From the NCBI GenBank assembly GCA_023715865.1, contig JAMBOW010000014.1, positions 1 through 58,966 on the forward strand: a DNA stretch of 58,966 nt, read 5' to 3'. A model generated the notes under the pieces. That model searched no databases. It was not told the origin of the DNA and was given only the letters and a program-made list of their open reading frames with translations. Position numbers and translations under genes: made by a program. Within the stretch, counting starts at the first letter, position 1. Each line of letters starts with the position of its first letter. Origin of the DNA: Neobacillus mesonae. GTDB taxonomy: Bacteria > Bacillota > Bacilli > Paenibacillales > Paenibacillaceae. Positions 17,925 to 27,170 of the stretch are shown one piece after another.

Positions 17925-19093
17925 TCTACCTCATCCCATGCTTCGTCTTCTTCGGAGTAACTTTTTGTCTCTCCTTGGGTAAGTACCACCTGCCTTGACA
18001 CGATATCACCATCAGACTGCATCAGCAGTTTTACTTTTTGGCCCGGTAAGTACTTCTTGAGCAGCTCATTAATATCGACGACGGAGGTGACTCGAACCCC
18101 ATTGATCTTGTACAGCACATCGCCTTCCCGTATGCCCGCCTTCTCTGCTTCCTTCGACATCACACTCGTTATCGTTAACGGATCATCTGTAGGAAGACCC
18201 ACGATGGCGGACCAGCTCTCCTCCAGCTCCAGTCCCAAGCTCGCGCGCCGTACTTCTCCATATTTAAAGTAATGATTAATTACATATTGAACGGTTTCGG
18301 AAGGGATGGAAAAACCCGTATTTTCAACGCCAATAGCCGCATACTTCATCGTGTTGATCCCTACTACTTCCCCTTTCAGATTAACGAGGGGGCCGCCGCT
18401 GTTTCCGGGATTAATTGCCGTATCGCTTTGAATCAGCCGATAGGATGCATTGACTCCTCTATTCAGTCCACTGACTACTCCTACGGTCGCGGAGTTGCGA
18501 AGTGAGAAGGACACCGGCGTGCCAATGGCAATAACGGTTTCTCCGACTCTCGTATCTGAGGATGAGCTGGCGAATTTCGCAGGTTTAAGTGATTTTTCAT
18601 TAATTTTGATGATGGCGAGATCACTGACGGGATCGCTGTAACTTTTGGTGATGTTATAGGATTTACCATCCGAGGTAACGACCACGGCATTGGTTAATCC
18701 GTCGATGACATGCGCATTGGTCACAATCCATCCATTCGATTTGATGATGACCCCTGTTCCATGGGTTAGATTATAACGATCCGAGCTGCCTGAATCTGTT
18801 CCTTCGTCTGGTCTGCCGATAATACCTACTACTGAGGGAGAAATGTCTTCTATGACATCCGGCACCCCGTCCTGTGCTGTATAAATATACTTTCCTGTCT
18901 TGCTGTCGTACTGCCCTGTTCCGCCTAAAGCTTTAATTAAATCTTTTGAGTTTATGTATATTTGTCCATCCTGAAGCTTGGCCTCTAATTTTACACCCGC
19001 CCCTTCCGTTACTGCCGGATTCACCATCGTCGCACCAAGCATAACTACGGCTACAGCTGCCAGTGTGATTGTGCTTTTTTTCAAATATTTCAC
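17921..19093 (-). CDS. HtrA/DegP-type trypsin-like serine protease with PDZ domain
   Basis: 390 residues. A signal peptide or membrane anchor (MKYLKKSTITLAAVAVVMLG) is followed by a short stalk-type segment (QIYINSKDLIKALGG). Next comes an S1C protease domain with the triad His128 (TNAHVID), Asp158 (SDLAI) and Ser232 (NPGNSGGPL), and a C-terminal PDZ domain (~285-375, AGIREGDVLYKINGVRV). It degrades or refolds damaged proteins outside the membrane. GTG start 5 nt after AGAGGA. Bacillus HtrA proteins lack the stalk segment, which matches the domain in the next gene and suggests a shared anchoring surface. Confidence 0.88.
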   Translation of the reverse strand: MKYLKKSTITLAAVAVVMLGATMVNPAVTEGAGVKLEAKLQDGQIYINSKDLIKALGGTGQYDSKTGKYIYTAQDGVPDVIEDISPSVVGIIGRPDEGTDSGSSDRYNLTHGTGVIIKSNGWIVTNAHVIDGLTNAVVVTSDGKSYNITKSYSDPVSDLAIIKINEKSLKPAKFASSSSDTRVGETVIAIGTPVSFSLRNSATVGVVSGLNRGVNASYRLIQSDTAINPGNSGGPLVNLKGEVVGINTMKYAAIGVENTGFSIPSETVQYVINHYFKYGEVRRASLGLELEESWSAIVGLPTDDPLTITSVMSKEAEKAGIREGDVLYKINGVRVTSVVDINELLKKYLPGQKVKLLMQSDGDIVSRQVVLTQGETKSYSEEDEAWDEVE

Positions 19094-19161
19094 CTGTTCC
19101 TCTCTTATCTATCTATTTCCTATCCTATCAGAAAAACAGAGTTTCCCCCATAAAAGGAGAT

Positions 19162-19198
19162 TAAAAAACACCTTCCCTTGTCGCATTGGAAAGTGTTC
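19162..19198 (-). terminator. terminator after the small membrane protein gene
   Basis: AACACTTTCC / GGAAGGTGTT arms on the minus strand, followed by TTTTAATC. Confidence 0.65.
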
Positions 19199-19229
19199 TT
19201 GTGAGCTGATTTCACGCTTTAAATAACTT

Positions 19230-19439
19230 CTAGCTCAGCCAGTGCTTGATCATAGCATAATCTGTGATGAGAAATACAATTAGGCTGACAATACCAAAGG
19301 CAATCGCAAACAAATTCTTCTTAGGTGCTTTAATAAGCCGGATCACACCGATTAAAATAACAATGGTAAATAATACAACGAAAATATCAAATCCATTAAA
19401 TTTTGAAGTTGTGCCTGCAGCCTCTGCTAACAGCAGCAT
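19230..19439 (-). CDS. small two-helix membrane protein, unknown function
   Basis: 69 residues with two hydrophobic segments (about FDIFVVLFTIVILIGVI and NLFAIAFGIVSLIVFLI) joined by the basic turn RLIKAPKKN. The start lies 7 nt after GGAGG, and the gene has its own terminator, so it is likely real. It resembles small DUF2759-like proteins of Bacillaceae in size and topology only; no function is proposed. Confidence 0.7.
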   Translation of the reverse strand: MLLLAEAAGTTSKFNGFDIFVVLFTIVILIGVIRLIKAPKKNLFAIAFGIVSLIVFLITDYAMIKHWLS

Positions 19440-19576
19440 AAATGCGCCTCCTTATGTCTAATATAGTACACGTACAAGCGTTTACACCTTCCTCTATGTT
19501 ATCTTCATCACCAAGGTTTCGCAAGACTTTTCATCCAAAAAAACTAAAATAATCCAGTTTTATTTGTATTATGCAT

Positions 19577-19616
19577 TAAAAAAGCTAGAAGAGATATGAA
19601 TCTCCTCCAGCTTTTA
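19577..19616 (-). terminator. terminator after uvrA
   Basis: Minus strand AAAAGCTGGAGGAGAT / ATCTCTTCTAGCTTTT with a continuing T-run (TTTTTTAATG). Confidence 0.82.
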
Positions 19617-19649
19617 AATTTGAGGCCGTAAATATATCAAGGATTGTGA

Positions 19650-22511
19650 CTAGGAGTGATTTAATACTAATGACTTACTACGCTCCGTGTCACGCTCAAG
19701 AACTGGCTTCAGGTACTTCCCTGTATAGGATTCCTTCACTTTTACAACTTCCTCAGGAGAACCGGTACCTATGATCGTACCTCCGCCGTCTCCGCCTTCC
19801 GGTCCCAAATCGATGATATGGTCAACCGTCTTGATAACATCCAGATTATGCTCAATCACAAGCACGGTTTCTCCGGAATCCACCAGACGATGCAGCACTG
19901 TCAGAAGACGGTCGATATCATCCACGTGCAAACCTGTTGTCGGTTCATCCAGAATGTATATCGTCTTCCCGGTACTGCGGCGATACAGCTCGGAGGCAAG
20001 TTTGACACGCTGTGCTTCTCCCCCGGAGAGGGTCGTTGCCGGCTGTCCCAGCTTAACGTAACCCAAACCAACATCGAGAAGAGTTTGTATTTTACGATAG
20101 ATTTTAGGAATGTTCTTGAAGAACTCGGTTGCGTCCTCAACGGTCATGTCCAGCACTTCGGCTATGCTCTTATCTTTGTATTTAACCTCCAGCGTTTCAC
20201 GGTTATACCGTTTCCCTTTGCAGACTTCGCAAGGAACATAGACGTCCGGCAGGAAGTGCATCTCGATCTTGATGATCCCATCGCCCTTACAAGCCTCACA
20301 TCTTCCGCCTTTGATGTTAAAGCTGAAACGTCCTTTTTTGTAGCCGCGGAGCTTCGCTTCATTCGTCTGTGAGTACAGGTCGCGGATATCATCAAACACC
20401 CCGGTATACGTTGCCGGGTTGGAGCGAGGTGTACGCCCGATTGGAGATTGGTCAATATCAATAACTTTATCGATATGCTCCAAGCCCTTCATTTCTTTAT
20501 ACTGCCCTGGACGCACTTTGGCACGGTTCAAATCACGGGCAAGTGTTTTGTACAATATCTCATTGACCAGTGTCGATTTACCCGAGCCGGACACGCCTGT
20601 GACCGCTGTAAATACACCGAGCGGAATCTTCACATTGACGTTCTTGAGATTATTTTCCTTGGCACCGCGAATTTCTAGCCAGCGATCGTCCGTCTTCCGT
20701 CTTTCTGCAGGTACCGGAATAAACTTGCGTCCGCTAAGGTAACTGCCCGTCAGTGAGTTAGGATCATTCATCACTTCCTGCGGAGTGCCTTGAGACATGA
20801 TCTGCCCGCCATGAATTCCAGCTCCCGGGCCGATATCGATAATATAGTCTGCAGCCATCATCGTATCCTCATCATGCTCAACGACGATAAGTGTATTTCC
20901 AAGGTCACGCATATGACCCAGTGTAGCAATCAAACGATCGTTGTCTCGTTGATGAAGTCCGATACTTGGCTCATCCAAAATATAGAGTACACCCATCAGA
21001 CTGGAGCCAATTTGGGTCGCCAGGCGGATACGCTGTGCTTCACCGCCGGACAATGTCCCTGCTGCCCTGCTCATTGTCAGATAGTTCAGGCCGACATTGA
21101 CCAGGAAGCCTAAACGGCTGTTAATTTCTTTAAGAATTAGGTGGGCAATGGATTGCTCTTTCTCAGACAGCTTCAGATTGTTGAAGAACTCCGTTGCATC
21201 TCCAATCGAAAGATTAGTGACATACGCCATGTTGTGGTCATTGATGGTAACAGCCAAAATTTCTTTTTTGAGACGATGCCCTTTACATGTACCGCACGGT
21301 TTTGCACTCATGAAGCCTTCGATAAACTCGCGGATACCTTCCGACCCTGTATCACGATAACGACGCTCCAGATTTGGGATAATCCCTTCGAATACAACGT
21401 ACGCTTCTTTTCTTTGACCAAAATCATTTTCATAACGGAAACGAACCTTTTCCCCATCCGTTCCTCTAAGGAGCTTATTCATCTGTTCGGCAGACAGCTC
21501 ACTGATCGGAACATCCATCGGAATGTTAAAATGCTCACACACTGAACGTAAAAATTGCGGGTAGTAGTTAGAAGTTCCTCCTGCCCAAGCTTCAAAAGCA
21601 CCGTTCTCGATCGACTTGCTTTTGTCAGGTACAAGCAAATCGGGATCCACGATCATTTTCATTCCCAATCCGTCACAATCCGGACAAGCACCAAAAGGAC
21701 TGTTAAACGAGAACATCCGCGGAGACAGTTCTTCCATGCTGAAGCCGCAGATTGGGCAAGCATAGTTGGAGCTGAAACGCAGCTCCTCTTGTTCGATAAT
21801 ATCGACCAGCAGCTGCCCACCGGAGATTTTAAGTGCTGTTTCAATCGAATCAGACAAACGGGACTGAATATCTTCCTTAACAACGATCCGGTCAACTACG
21901 ACCTCAATCGTATGCTTCTTGTTCTTCTCAAGCTCTATCGTCTCGGATAGGTCGAGCATCTCCCCATCAATACGGACCCGCACGAAGCCTTGCTTGGAAA
22001 TATCAGCGAGCAAACTTTTGTGTTCGCCTTTGCGTCCTGAAATAACTGGAGCTAAGATTTGGAGTCTTGTCCGCTCGGGATAACTCATAATCCGGTCTAC
22101 CATTTGCTCGACCGTCTGTGAAGTAATCTCGACACCATGCTCCGGGCAGTGAGGATGACCGATGCGGGCAAACAGAAGACGCAAGTAGTCGTAAATCTCA
22201 GTTACGGTTCCTACCGTGGAACGCGGATTACGGCTCGTTGTTTTTTGGTCTATGGAGATCGCAGGAGAAAGTCCATCAATAGAGTCCACATCCGGCTTTT
22301 CCATCTGACCCAGAAACTGACGGGCATAGGCAGACAGGGACTCCACGTATCTGCGCTGACCTTCCGCATAGATCGTATCAAAAGCCAATGAAGATTTACC
22401 GGAACCGCTCAGTCCGGTTAAGACAACAAAACGATCACGCGGAATCGTTACATCGATATTTTTAAGATTGTGCGCCCTTGCGCCTTTAATGACTATATTT
22501 TCACTCGCCAC
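19650..22511 (-). CDS. uvrA: excinuclease ABC subunit A (UvrA)
   Basis: Damage-recognition ATPase of nucleotide excision repair. Seen: Walker A GLSGSGKS at 33-40 and a second one, GVSGSGKST, in the C-terminal half; two ABC signatures LSGGEAQR; zinc-binding cysteine pairs (CPICG ... CPDCDG and CEACKGDG ... CEVCKGKRY); and Walker B ILDEPS/ILDEPT. The length of 953 is normal. The GTG at 22511 lies 8 nt after AAGGAG. It is the second gene of uvrB-uvrA, separated from uvrB by an unusual 666-bp structured repeat region. Confidence 0.97.
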   Translation of the reverse strand: MASENIVIKGARAHNLKNIDVTIPRDRFVVLTGLSGSGKSSLAFDTIYAEGQRRYVESLSAYARQFLGQMEKPDVDSIDGLSPAISIDQKTTSRNPRSTVGTVTEIYDYLRLLFARIGHPHCPEHGVEITSQTVEQMVDRIMSYPERTRLQILAPVISGRKGEHKSLLADISKQGFVRVRIDGEMLDLSETIELEKNKKHTIEVVVDRIVVKEDIQSRLSDSIETALKISGGQLLVDIIEQEELRFSSNYACPICGFSMEELSPRMFSFNSPFGACPDCDGLGMKMIVDPDLLVPDKSKSIENGAFEAWAGGTSNYYPQFLRSVCEHFNIPMDVPISELSAEQMNKLLRGTDGEKVRFRYENDFGQRKEAYVVFEGIIPNLERRYRDTGSEGIREFIEGFMSAKPCGTCKGHRLKKEILAVTINDHNMAYVTNLSIGDATEFFNNLKLSEKEQSIAHLILKEINSRLGFLVNVGLNYLTMSRAAGTLSGGEAQRIRLATQIGSSLMGVLYILDEPSIGLHQRDNDRLIATLGHMRDLGNTLIVVEHDEDTMMAADYIIDIGPGAGIHGGQIMSQGTPQEVMNDPNSLTGSYLSGRKFIPVPAERRKTDDRWLEIRGAKENNLKNVNVKIPLGVFTAVTGVSGSGKSTLVNEILYKTLARDLNRAKVRPGQYKEMKGLEHIDKVIDIDQSPIGRTPRSNPATYTGVFDDIRDLYSQTNEAKLRGYKKGRFSFNIKGGRCEACKGDGIIKIEMHFLPDVYVPCEVCKGKRYNRETLEVKYKDKSIAEVLDMTVEDATEFFKNIPKIYRKIQTLLDVGLGYVKLGQPATTLSGGEAQRVKLASELYRRSTGKTIYILDEPTTGLHVDDIDRLLTVLHRLVDSGETVLVIEHNLDVIKTVDHIIDLGPEGGDGGGTIIGTGSPEEVVKVKESYTGKYLKPVLERDTERSKSLVLNHS

Positions 22512-22560
22512 ACTCTCATCTCCTTAACAAAATTAAAACTTATACAAGAACCCTCCTAAA

Positions 22561-22601
22561 TCCTCCCTGAGAGGGAGGACCCCAAAGGGGCCGCCCTTTG
22601 G
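22561..22601. repeat. two adjacent perfect hairpins
   Basis: TCCTCCCT-GAG-AGGGAGGA (22561-22579), followed directly by CCAAAGGG-GCCG-CCCTTTGG (22582-22601). The arms are perfect and neither has a T-run, so they do not look like terminators. They lie ~50 nt upstream of the uvrA start and could fold in a uvrB-uvrA transcript. Confidence 0.7.
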
Positions 22602-22671
22602 AAACCGGAAATTGGCGGTCTGCAGAAGGGGGTGCTTTTATTTGAGCTAAGTTGGAGGTATGCTCGCATCT

Positions 22672-22705
22672 GTCGCCCACGCAGCCATTCGGCTGCATGG
22701 GCGAC
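22672..22705. repeat. 15-bp-stem hairpin
   Basis: GTCGCCCACGCAGCC-ATTC-GGCTGCATGGGCGAC: 14 of 15 pairs match, with a 4-nt loop. There is no T-run. It sits between the two short hairpins and the 69-bp array. Confidence 0.75.
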
Positions 22706-22721
22706 ATGCTTCCATACGCAG

Positions 22722-22996
22722 GTAATCTGGGATTGCTTCGCCCTATCCCAGAGCGGGCCATTGCTCTCTGAGCTTGGCCCTTAAAAGGCAGTATTCTGGG
22801 ATTGCTTCGCCCTATCCCAGAGCGGGCCATTGCTCTCCGAGCTCGGCCCTTGAAAAGCAGTATTCTGGGATGGCTTCGCCTCATCCCAGAGCGGGCCATT
22901 GCTCTCCGAGCTCGGCCCTTAAAAGGCAGTATTCTAGGATGGCTTCGCCTCATCCCAGGGCGGGCCATTGCTCTCCGAGCTCGGCCCTTAAAAAAT
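22722..22996. repeat. four tandem copies of a 69-bp unit
   Basis: The anchor CTTCGCC recurs exactly every 69 bp (copies near 22735, 22804, 22873 and 22942). Each unit contains CTGGGAT...ATCCCAG and GGGCC...GGCCC dyads joined by ATTGCTCTC. Copies 1-2 share GATTGCTTCGCCCTATC and copies 3-4 share GATGGCTTCGCCTCATC, suggesting stepwise duplication. With no unique spacers it is not a CRISPR array. Confidence 0.9.
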
Positions 22997-23101
22997 CTTC
23001 TAGGCTTGTTCTATTAAATTAAACAATATATCAACTTATCAATAAGTATAGCCTTTATTATCGGCTTTCAACGTTTAAAGCAGACGTACAGAAAATATAA
23101 T

Positions 23102-23171
23102 AAAGAGTACACTGGCAAGGTTAGTCCATATGTACTCTTTAAGAAGAGAACGACCATTCGGCCGTTCTCTT
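23102..23171 (-). terminator. double hairpin after uvrB
   Basis: On the minus strand, AAGAGAACG/CGTTCTCTT (23144-23171) is followed by AAAGAGTACA/TGTACTCTTT (23102-23140) and then TTATTATATTTT. The U-tract is poor, so it may be a partial terminator or a processing signal within uvrB-uvrA. Confidence 0.5.
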
Positions 23172-23177
23172 CGGGTG

Positions 23178-25172
23178 TTATTCTGCCTTGAGTTCAAGAA
23201 GGGCGTCACGCAATTCTGCGGCGCGTTCGAACTGCAGATTCTTCGCTGCATCCTTCATTTCGGCTTCGAGACGCTGCATCAGTGACTGACGCTCGCGCTT
23301 CGACATCTTCTCGCCGCCGCCTGCCAAATAATCGCTCTTCGCTTCGGCAACCTTCGTTGCTTCAATAACTTCACGAATCTTTTTCTTGATCGTTTGAGGC
23401 GTAATTCCATGCTCTTCGTTGTATGCTTCCTGAATGGTACGGCGACGTTCGGTCTCCTTGATTGCTTTATCCATAGAGTCCGTAATTTTGTCACCGTACA
23501 TAATAACTCTACCTTCACTGTTCCGGGCGGCGCGTCCAATAGTCTGAATAAGGGAACGCTCGGCGCGCAGGAAGCCTTCCTTGTCCGCATCCAGAATTGC
23601 CACAAGGGACACCTCCGGAAGGTCAAGTCCTTCCCGCAGCAGGTTGATTCCGACAAGGACGTGGAATGTTCCAAGCCTCAAATCTCTCAGAATCGCCATA
23701 CGTTCCAATGTCTTAATATCGGAATGCATGTATCTAACCTTTATGCCAACTTCCTTAAAGTAATCGGTCAGATCCTCTGCCATCTTCTTCGTCAGCGTCG
23801 TGACGAGTACACGCTCATCTTTCTCAACACGATCCTGAATTTCATTAATCAAATCATCAATTTGACCTTTCGTCGGTCTTACCTCAATGATCGGATCTAG
23901 CAGACCGGTAGGGCGGATAATCTGCTGTACCATGTCTCCCTCCGTATTTTCGAGCTCATACGGCCCTGGAGTAGCGGATACATAGATCAGTTGACTCGTC
24001 TTCTTCTCGAATTCCTCAAATTGCAGCGGCCGGTTGTCTAGTGCTGAAGGCAGACGAAATCCATGATCGACAAGCACTGTCTTCCGTGCGCGGTCACCAT
24101 TATACATGGCACGAATCTGCGGCAATGTCACATGAGACTCATCGATAACGACCAGCATATCCTCAGGGAAGTAATCAAGAAGCGTATACGGCGTCGCACC
24201 CGGCTCACGGAACGTCAGCGGTCCTGAATAATTCTCGATACCGGAACAAAAGCCTACTTCCTTCATCATCTCGATATCGTATCTGGTCCGCTGTTCCAGC
24301 CGCTGCGCTTCAAGCAGTTTACCCTGCTCACGCAGAATGGCAAGCCGATCCTCAAGCTCGCGCTCGATATTGACCAGTGCAGCTTTCATCGTTTCTTCGC
24401 GCGTAACAAAGTGAGACGCTGGGAATATAGCGATATGTTCGCGCTCACCAATGAGTTCACCTGTCAAAACATCGATCTCTGTGATCCGCTCTATTTCGTC
24501 TCCAAACAGCTCAATTCGCATCGCGTGCTGGTCTTTGGATGCAGGGAAAATTTCAATGACATCTCCCCTAACACGGAAAGTACCCCGAACAAAATTCAGG
24601 TCATTCCGCTGGTATTGAATATCGACAAGGCGTGACAAAATCTCCTTGCGAGACTTCTCCATCCCTACACGGAGTGATAAGAGCATATTCGAGTATTCAA
24701 TCGGAGAACCGAGGCCATAAATACAGGAAACACTCGCTACAATAATGACATCCCGGCGTTCAAACAATGAACTGGTAGCTGAATGCCGGAGTTTATCAAT
24801 CTCTTCATTAATACTTGAATCCTTCTCAATGTACGTATCGGAAGAAGGAATGTATGCTTCCGGTTGGTAGTAGTCGTAGTAACTTACAAAGTAATCTACC
24901 GAATTGTTAGGAAAAAATTCTTTGAACTCACTTGCCAGCTGTGCCGCAAGCGTCTTGTTATGCGCAATAACAAGCGTTGGTCTATTTAACTTCGCTATGG
25001 TCTGAGCAATGGTAAAAGTCTTCCCCGTACCTGTTGCACCGAGCAAGGTCTGATGTCTTTTCCCCTGATGGATCCCTTCAACCAACTCTACAATTGCTCC
25101 CGGCTGATCACCTTGAGGTTCAAATTCCGATACGAGTTCAAATCCTTTATCACTCATGACTATATCGCTCAT
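23178..25172 (-). CDS. uvrB: excinuclease ABC subunit B (UvrB)
   Basis: DNA-verifying helicase-like subunit that receives damage from UvrA and recruits UvrC. Seen: Walker A GATGTGKT at 45-52; the damage-probing beta-hairpin region YYDYYQPEAYIPSSDTYIEK; DESH; the helicase motif LLREGLDLPEV; QTIGRAARN; and a C-terminal UVR coiled coil (LEAEMKDAAKNLQFERAAEL). At 664 residues the length is normal. The ATG follows GTGAGG by 7 nt. B. subtilis uvrBA belongs to the SOS regulon, but no convincing LexA box was found directly before this gene. Confidence 0.97.
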   Translation of the reverse strand: MSDIVMSDKGFELVSEFEPQGDQPGAIVELVEGIHQGKRHQTLLGATGTGKTFTIAQTIAKLNRPTLVIAHNKTLAAQLASEFKEFFPNNSVDYFVSYYDYYQPEAYIPSSDTYIEKDSSINEEIDKLRHSATSSLFERRDVIIVASVSCIYGLGSPIEYSNMLLSLRVGMEKSRKEILSRLVDIQYQRNDLNFVRGTFRVRGDVIEIFPASKDQHAMRIELFGDEIERITEIDVLTGELIGEREHIAIFPASHFVTREETMKAALVNIERELEDRLAILREQGKLLEAQRLEQRTRYDIEMMKEVGFCSGIENYSGPLTFREPGATPYTLLDYFPEDMLVVIDESHVTLPQIRAMYNGDRARKTVLVDHGFRLPSALDNRPLQFEEFEKKTSQLIYVSATPGPYELENTEGDMVQQIIRPTGLLDPIIEVRPTKGQIDDLINEIQDRVEKDERVLVTTLTKKMAEDLTDYFKEVGIKVRYMHSDIKTLERMAILRDLRLGTFHVLVGINLLREGLDLPEVSLVAILDADKEGFLRAERSLIQTIGRAARNSEGRVIMYGDKITDSMDKAIKETERRRTIQEAYNEEHGITPQTIKKKIREVIEATKVAEAKSDYLAGGGEKMSKRERQSLMQRLEAEMKDAAKNLQFERAAELRDALLELKAE

Positions 25173-25546
25173 TGCTCAACCTCACCTTCATCGTCTAAAA
25201 TAGTTGTAGTCACCAGGATTTTGCAAATTTCGATTCCAGTCGCTAAGAAACTACAAATATCCAGATAAAATGAAGTTAACCTGCATTACTGAAACTCAAA
25301 ACTTCAAATCAATCTAGATATTCATTGTAGGAAAGCTGCCCAGAATGCTGTGCAATATCCTTATATATGTCGAGATTTACCGAAAATATAACATTCGGAA
25401 ACCATTTTGTATGCTGATTTCGCTTAATTCCATGAATGAATTCAGGCAAAAATATATGCGATAAGAATGTTTGTTCCCGTTTATTATACTCGGTTCATGT
25501 CCTGGATGCAAATTATAGAAGTGAATTGTCAGGAGGGAATTATTAA
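25173..25546. other. divergent intergenic region uvrB / motA
   Basis: 374 bp without a gene. A weak minus-strand promoter candidate for uvrB is TTGCAA-N18-TATTTT near 25197-25226. GAATGTTTGTTC at ~25466 resembles a LexA box with at least one mismatch but is ~300 bp from uvrB. Nothing else is clear. Confidence 0.4.
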
Positions 25547-26347
25547 ATGGATATCGCGACCCTAGTCGGCCTCTTAGCCGGAGCTGTCGCAATTATTGGA
25601 GGATTTTTATGGGAAGGAGGAGAATTAACAGGACTTTTTCAGGCGACTGCTGCTCTCATTGTATTCGGGGGAACCATTGCAGCTGTTCTAATCAGCTATC
25701 CCCTGCATCACATCCGCACAATCCCCGCTGCGCTTCGAATGGCCTTCAGCGGTAGAAAAACAGAAATGAAGGAATGGCTTGATGACATTGTAGAGATGTC
25801 ACTGATTGCCAGAAGAGAAGGCGTTCTTGCTTTAGAGCAGAGGGTTATGGATCACCCCAATGCTTTTATGAGAGAAGGCATCCAAATGGTTGTCGATGGA
25901 ACCGATCAGCCCATTGTTCGTCAAATTATGGAGCTGGATATCGACGCCATGGAGCAGGAGCATGACCGCTATGCAAAAATATTTGAATCCGCAGGTTCCT
26001 ACGCTCCGACGATGGGAATTATCGGAACCGTTATGGGACTTGTGCAAGTGCTCGGGCATCTGACAGATCCCAGTCAGCTTGGTCCTTCTATAGCCGTTGC
26101 CTTCATTGCTACTTTATACGGTGTTGCGAGCGCGAACCTGATCTTTCTACCGATTGCATCCAAGGTCCGAGCAAAAAGTGAAGAAGAAATTGCGGTCATG
26201 GAAATGATTCTTGAGGGTGTTCTGTCCGTACAGAATGGTGATAGTGCGATTCTTGTTCGTAAAAAGCTGAACACATACATAACCTCACAGCCTATGAAGA
26301 TAAAGACCAGCTCCAGGAAGGATGTTACGCATGAGACAGCGGAATAG
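25547..26347 (+). CDS. motA: flagellar motor stator protein MotA
   Basis: Integral membrane stator subunit that couples ion flow to flagellar rotation. Seen: four transmembrane segments (two near the N-terminus, ~5-25 and ~30-50; two at ~150-205); the long cytoplasmic loop containing ALRMAFSGRKTEMKEW and SLIARREGVLALE; and the conserved proline region SYAPTMGIIGTVMGL before helix 3. 266 residues, normal. The start lies 9 nt after AGGAGGG. motB overlaps its 3' end. Which ion it uses (MotA- or MotP-type) cannot be decided from the sequence by eye. Confidence 0.92.
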   Translation: MDIATLVGLLAGAVAIIGGFLWEGGELTGLFQATAALIVFGGTIAAVLISYPLHHIRTIPAALRMAFSGRKTEMKEWLDDIVEMSLIARREGVLALEQRVMDHPNAFMREGIQMVVDGTDQPIVRQIMELDIDAMEQEHDRYAKIFESAGSYAPTMGIIGTVMGLVQVLGHLTDPSQLGPSIAVAFIATLYGVASANLIFLPIASKVRAKSEEEIAVMEMILEGVLSVQNGDSAILVRKKLNTYITSQPMKIKTSSRKDVTHETAE

Positions 26348-27170
26348 ACGAAAGCAGAGCGTTAAACCAGCTGCTTCTTCCAGCGGCCATGACCGCTGGA
26401 TGATTACTTATGCGGATTTAATAACGCTGCTTCTAATATTCTTTGTCATGATGTATGCGATGAGCCGGCTGGATGTAAGCAAATATGAAGTCGTGACAAA
26501 CTCACTGCAGACGACATTCCAAAGCTCGAACGGCATATTGGAAGGTAATCAAGGCATTATAGGCAATTCGTCCGGTCAAAATCAAAACGGCACTCAAGAC
26601 ACCGGCCCCGTTCAGCCGGGTTCGACGGACTCTGATACAGGTTCTGATGAAACGGCTGATAATGAACCTCTGACAGAACGTGAGTCTGCATTTCGTGAGC
26701 AGGAAAAAGAGCTGCAGCAGCTCATGTCCCACATTGAAAATTATGTGAAGGATAATCATCTTGAAGATTTAATTTTTGTGGAAGACAAGCCGCAAGGCAT
26801 TTCTATTACACTCAGCGAGCAATTTCTGTTTCGTGCAGGTGATGCGAACCTAATGGACGGTTCGGGTCCTGTGCTCTCCCGTCTGGCCAGCCTGTTTAGA
26901 GACCTAGATACTACCATCTCCATCGAGGGACATACAGACAATACACCCGTCACTTCCAATTCTAAATATAAAGACAACTGGGAGTTGTCCGGCGAGCGCG
27001 CACTATCTGTACTTCGATACTTTATTGATGAGGAAGGCCTGAGTCCTGACAGCTTTCAATATGCCGGATACGCTGATAACAGGCCCGCTGCGGATAATGA
27101 GAGCTCAGAAGGCAGACAGAAGAACCGCAGAGTTGAAATCACAGTATTGCGACAACTTCAAGGTGAGTAA
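26331..27170 (+). CDS. motB: flagellar motor stator protein MotB
   Basis: Partner of MotA; anchors the stator to peptidoglycan. Seen: a basic N-terminus, one transmembrane helix with the ion-carrying Asp29 in ITYADLITLLLIFF, a Gly/Ser/Asp-rich linker, and a C-terminal OmpA-like domain (SIEGHTDNTPV, NWELSGERALSVLRYF, NRRVEITV). The ATG at 26331 has a 9-nt spacing to AGGAAGG; the alternative ATG at 26322 touches the ribosome site. Overlaps motA by 17 nt. No other flagellar gene is in the window. Confidence 0.92.
   Translation: MRQRNRRKQSVKPAASSSGHDRWMITYADLITLLLIFFVMMYAMSRLDVSKYEVVTNSLQTTFQSSNGILEGNQGIIGNSSGQNQNGTQDTGPVQPGSTDSDTGSDETADNEPLTERESAFREQEKELQQLMSHIENYVKDNHLEDLIFVEDKPQGISITLSEQFLFRAGDANLMDGSGPVLSRLASLFRDLDTTISIEGHTDNTPVTSNSKYKDNWELSGERALSVLRYFIDEEGLSPDSFQYAGYADNRPAADNESSEGRQKNRRVEITVLRQLQGE

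Larger units (their letters stand above)
22512..23177. other. structured, repeat-filled gap between uvrB and uvrA
   Basis: No gene is supported here. The stretch holds, in order: two perfect hairpins (22561-22601), a 15-bp-stem hairpin (22672-22705), four tandem 69-bp units (22722-22996), and two uvrB-proximal hairpins. It is far richer in GC-rich dyads than any other gap in the window. Open frames across it result from the unit length being a multiple of three. Confidence 0.75.

Noticed and set aside
22722..22996. CRISPR array
   Set aside because: The units follow each other directly without unique spacers, and no cas gene is nearby.
22540..23022. Open frames across the 69-bp repeats on both strands (repetitive Arg/Ser/Pro-rich peptides)
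   Set aside because: The frames exist because the unit length is a multiple of three; there is no ribosome site, and the peptides are low-complexity translations of hairpin DNA.
25466..25477. LexA (SOS) box GAATGTTTGTTC for uvrB
   Set aside because: It has at least one mismatch in the core and lies about 300 bp from uvrB, closer to motA; not convincing without a matrix score.
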